64,000 bases of DNA, from positions 3,047,001 to 3,111,000 of the forward strand of contig NC_134029.1 in assembly GCF_964204645.1 (NCBI RefSeq), given 5' to 3'. The translations under genes were made by a program, and so were the position numbers. The notes below the pieces were generated by a model, which was not told the DNA's origin, did not search any database, and saw only the letters and a program-made list of their open reading frames with translations. The stretch is from Tubulanus polymorphus. Lineage: Eukaryota > Nemertea > Palaeonemertea > Tubulaniformes > Tubulanidae. Each line of letters starts with the position of its first letter. Position 1 is the first letter of the stretch. Positions 63,764 through 64,000 of the stretch are shown here, piece by piece.

Positions 63764-64000
63764 ATCTCGTAACCGAACAATAACGAATTCATGGTAATTT
63801 TCAGAGCGCTTTGGGAGAAACTGAGTTACAGTACTAAGAGATTGTTTATGATTGTCGCCCTGTGAGTAGCGTATGACTCCATTAACGAACTCCCGCTTGA
63901 ATTTGTAAACACTAACAACCGGTGCTCTTGTCGCTTCGCCGTTGCCTCATATCGCGTATGATAATCTGATTATTATAAACCTCGCTGATACCTGACATTA

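Overview
This 64 kb window is nuclear DNA of an invertebrate animal. It is visibly AT-rich. Its genes are split into many short exons with GT-AG introns, and it is full of microsatellites, minisatellites and short inverted-repeat transposons. There is no operon layout, and no rRNA or true tRNA gene was seen. The gene content includes an orthologue of vertebrate PDE2A. Together with the intron-rich structure this suggests a slowly evolving bilaterian, most likely a marine spiralian such as a mollusc, annelid or brachiopod; the species cannot be named from the sequence. Exons below were joined by hand from splice consensus, reading frame and family resemblance, so most internal boundaries are good but untested.

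Layout from left to right: (1) the first coding exon of a secreted protein on the minus strand, running off the left edge (44-95); (2) ARL15, minus, 3078-4742, five coding exons; (3) MFSD12, plus, 5848-10572, ten exons; (4) RNF126/RNF115-type RING ligase, minus, 14742-18118, eight exons; (5) nicalin (NCLN), plus, 18583-23198, twelve exons; (6) an unrecognised three-exon gene for a 55-residue secreted, possibly amidated cystine-loop peptide, plus, 25341-26233; (7) BORCS8, minus, 27129 to about 29.0 kb; (8) the 5' end of PDE2A, plus, starting at 29859, with four coding exons spread to 53278 and the catalytic part beyond the window. From 30 kb to the right edge is almost all PDE2A intron and repeat.

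Three gene pairs are head to head (ARL15/MFSD12, RNF126/NCLN, BORCS8/PDE2A) and probably share promoter regions. Functions: ARL15 is a Golgi/endosomal small GTPase, MFSD12 a lysosomal transporter, BORCS8 part of the complex that positions lysosomes, RNF126 a cytosolic protein-quality-control ligase, nicalin an ER membrane-protein biogenesis factor, and PDE2A a cyclic-nucleotide phosphodiesterase. They are housekeeping neighbours rather than one pathway. MFSD12, NCLN, RNF126 and BORCS8 all lie on human chromosome 19p, so the cluster probably reflects ancient animal linkage.

The repeats include a 1.6 kb minisatellite of 24-bp units with a 276-bp higher-order period, a 29-bp and an 18-bp minisatellite, three degenerate minisatellites, a long (AT)n, a long (CCCTCT)n tract, several MITE-like elements, tRNA-derived SINE fragments, and an inverted pair of hammerhead-ribozyme-like motifs. 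Very long open frames over the minisatellites are artefacts of stop-free repeat units.
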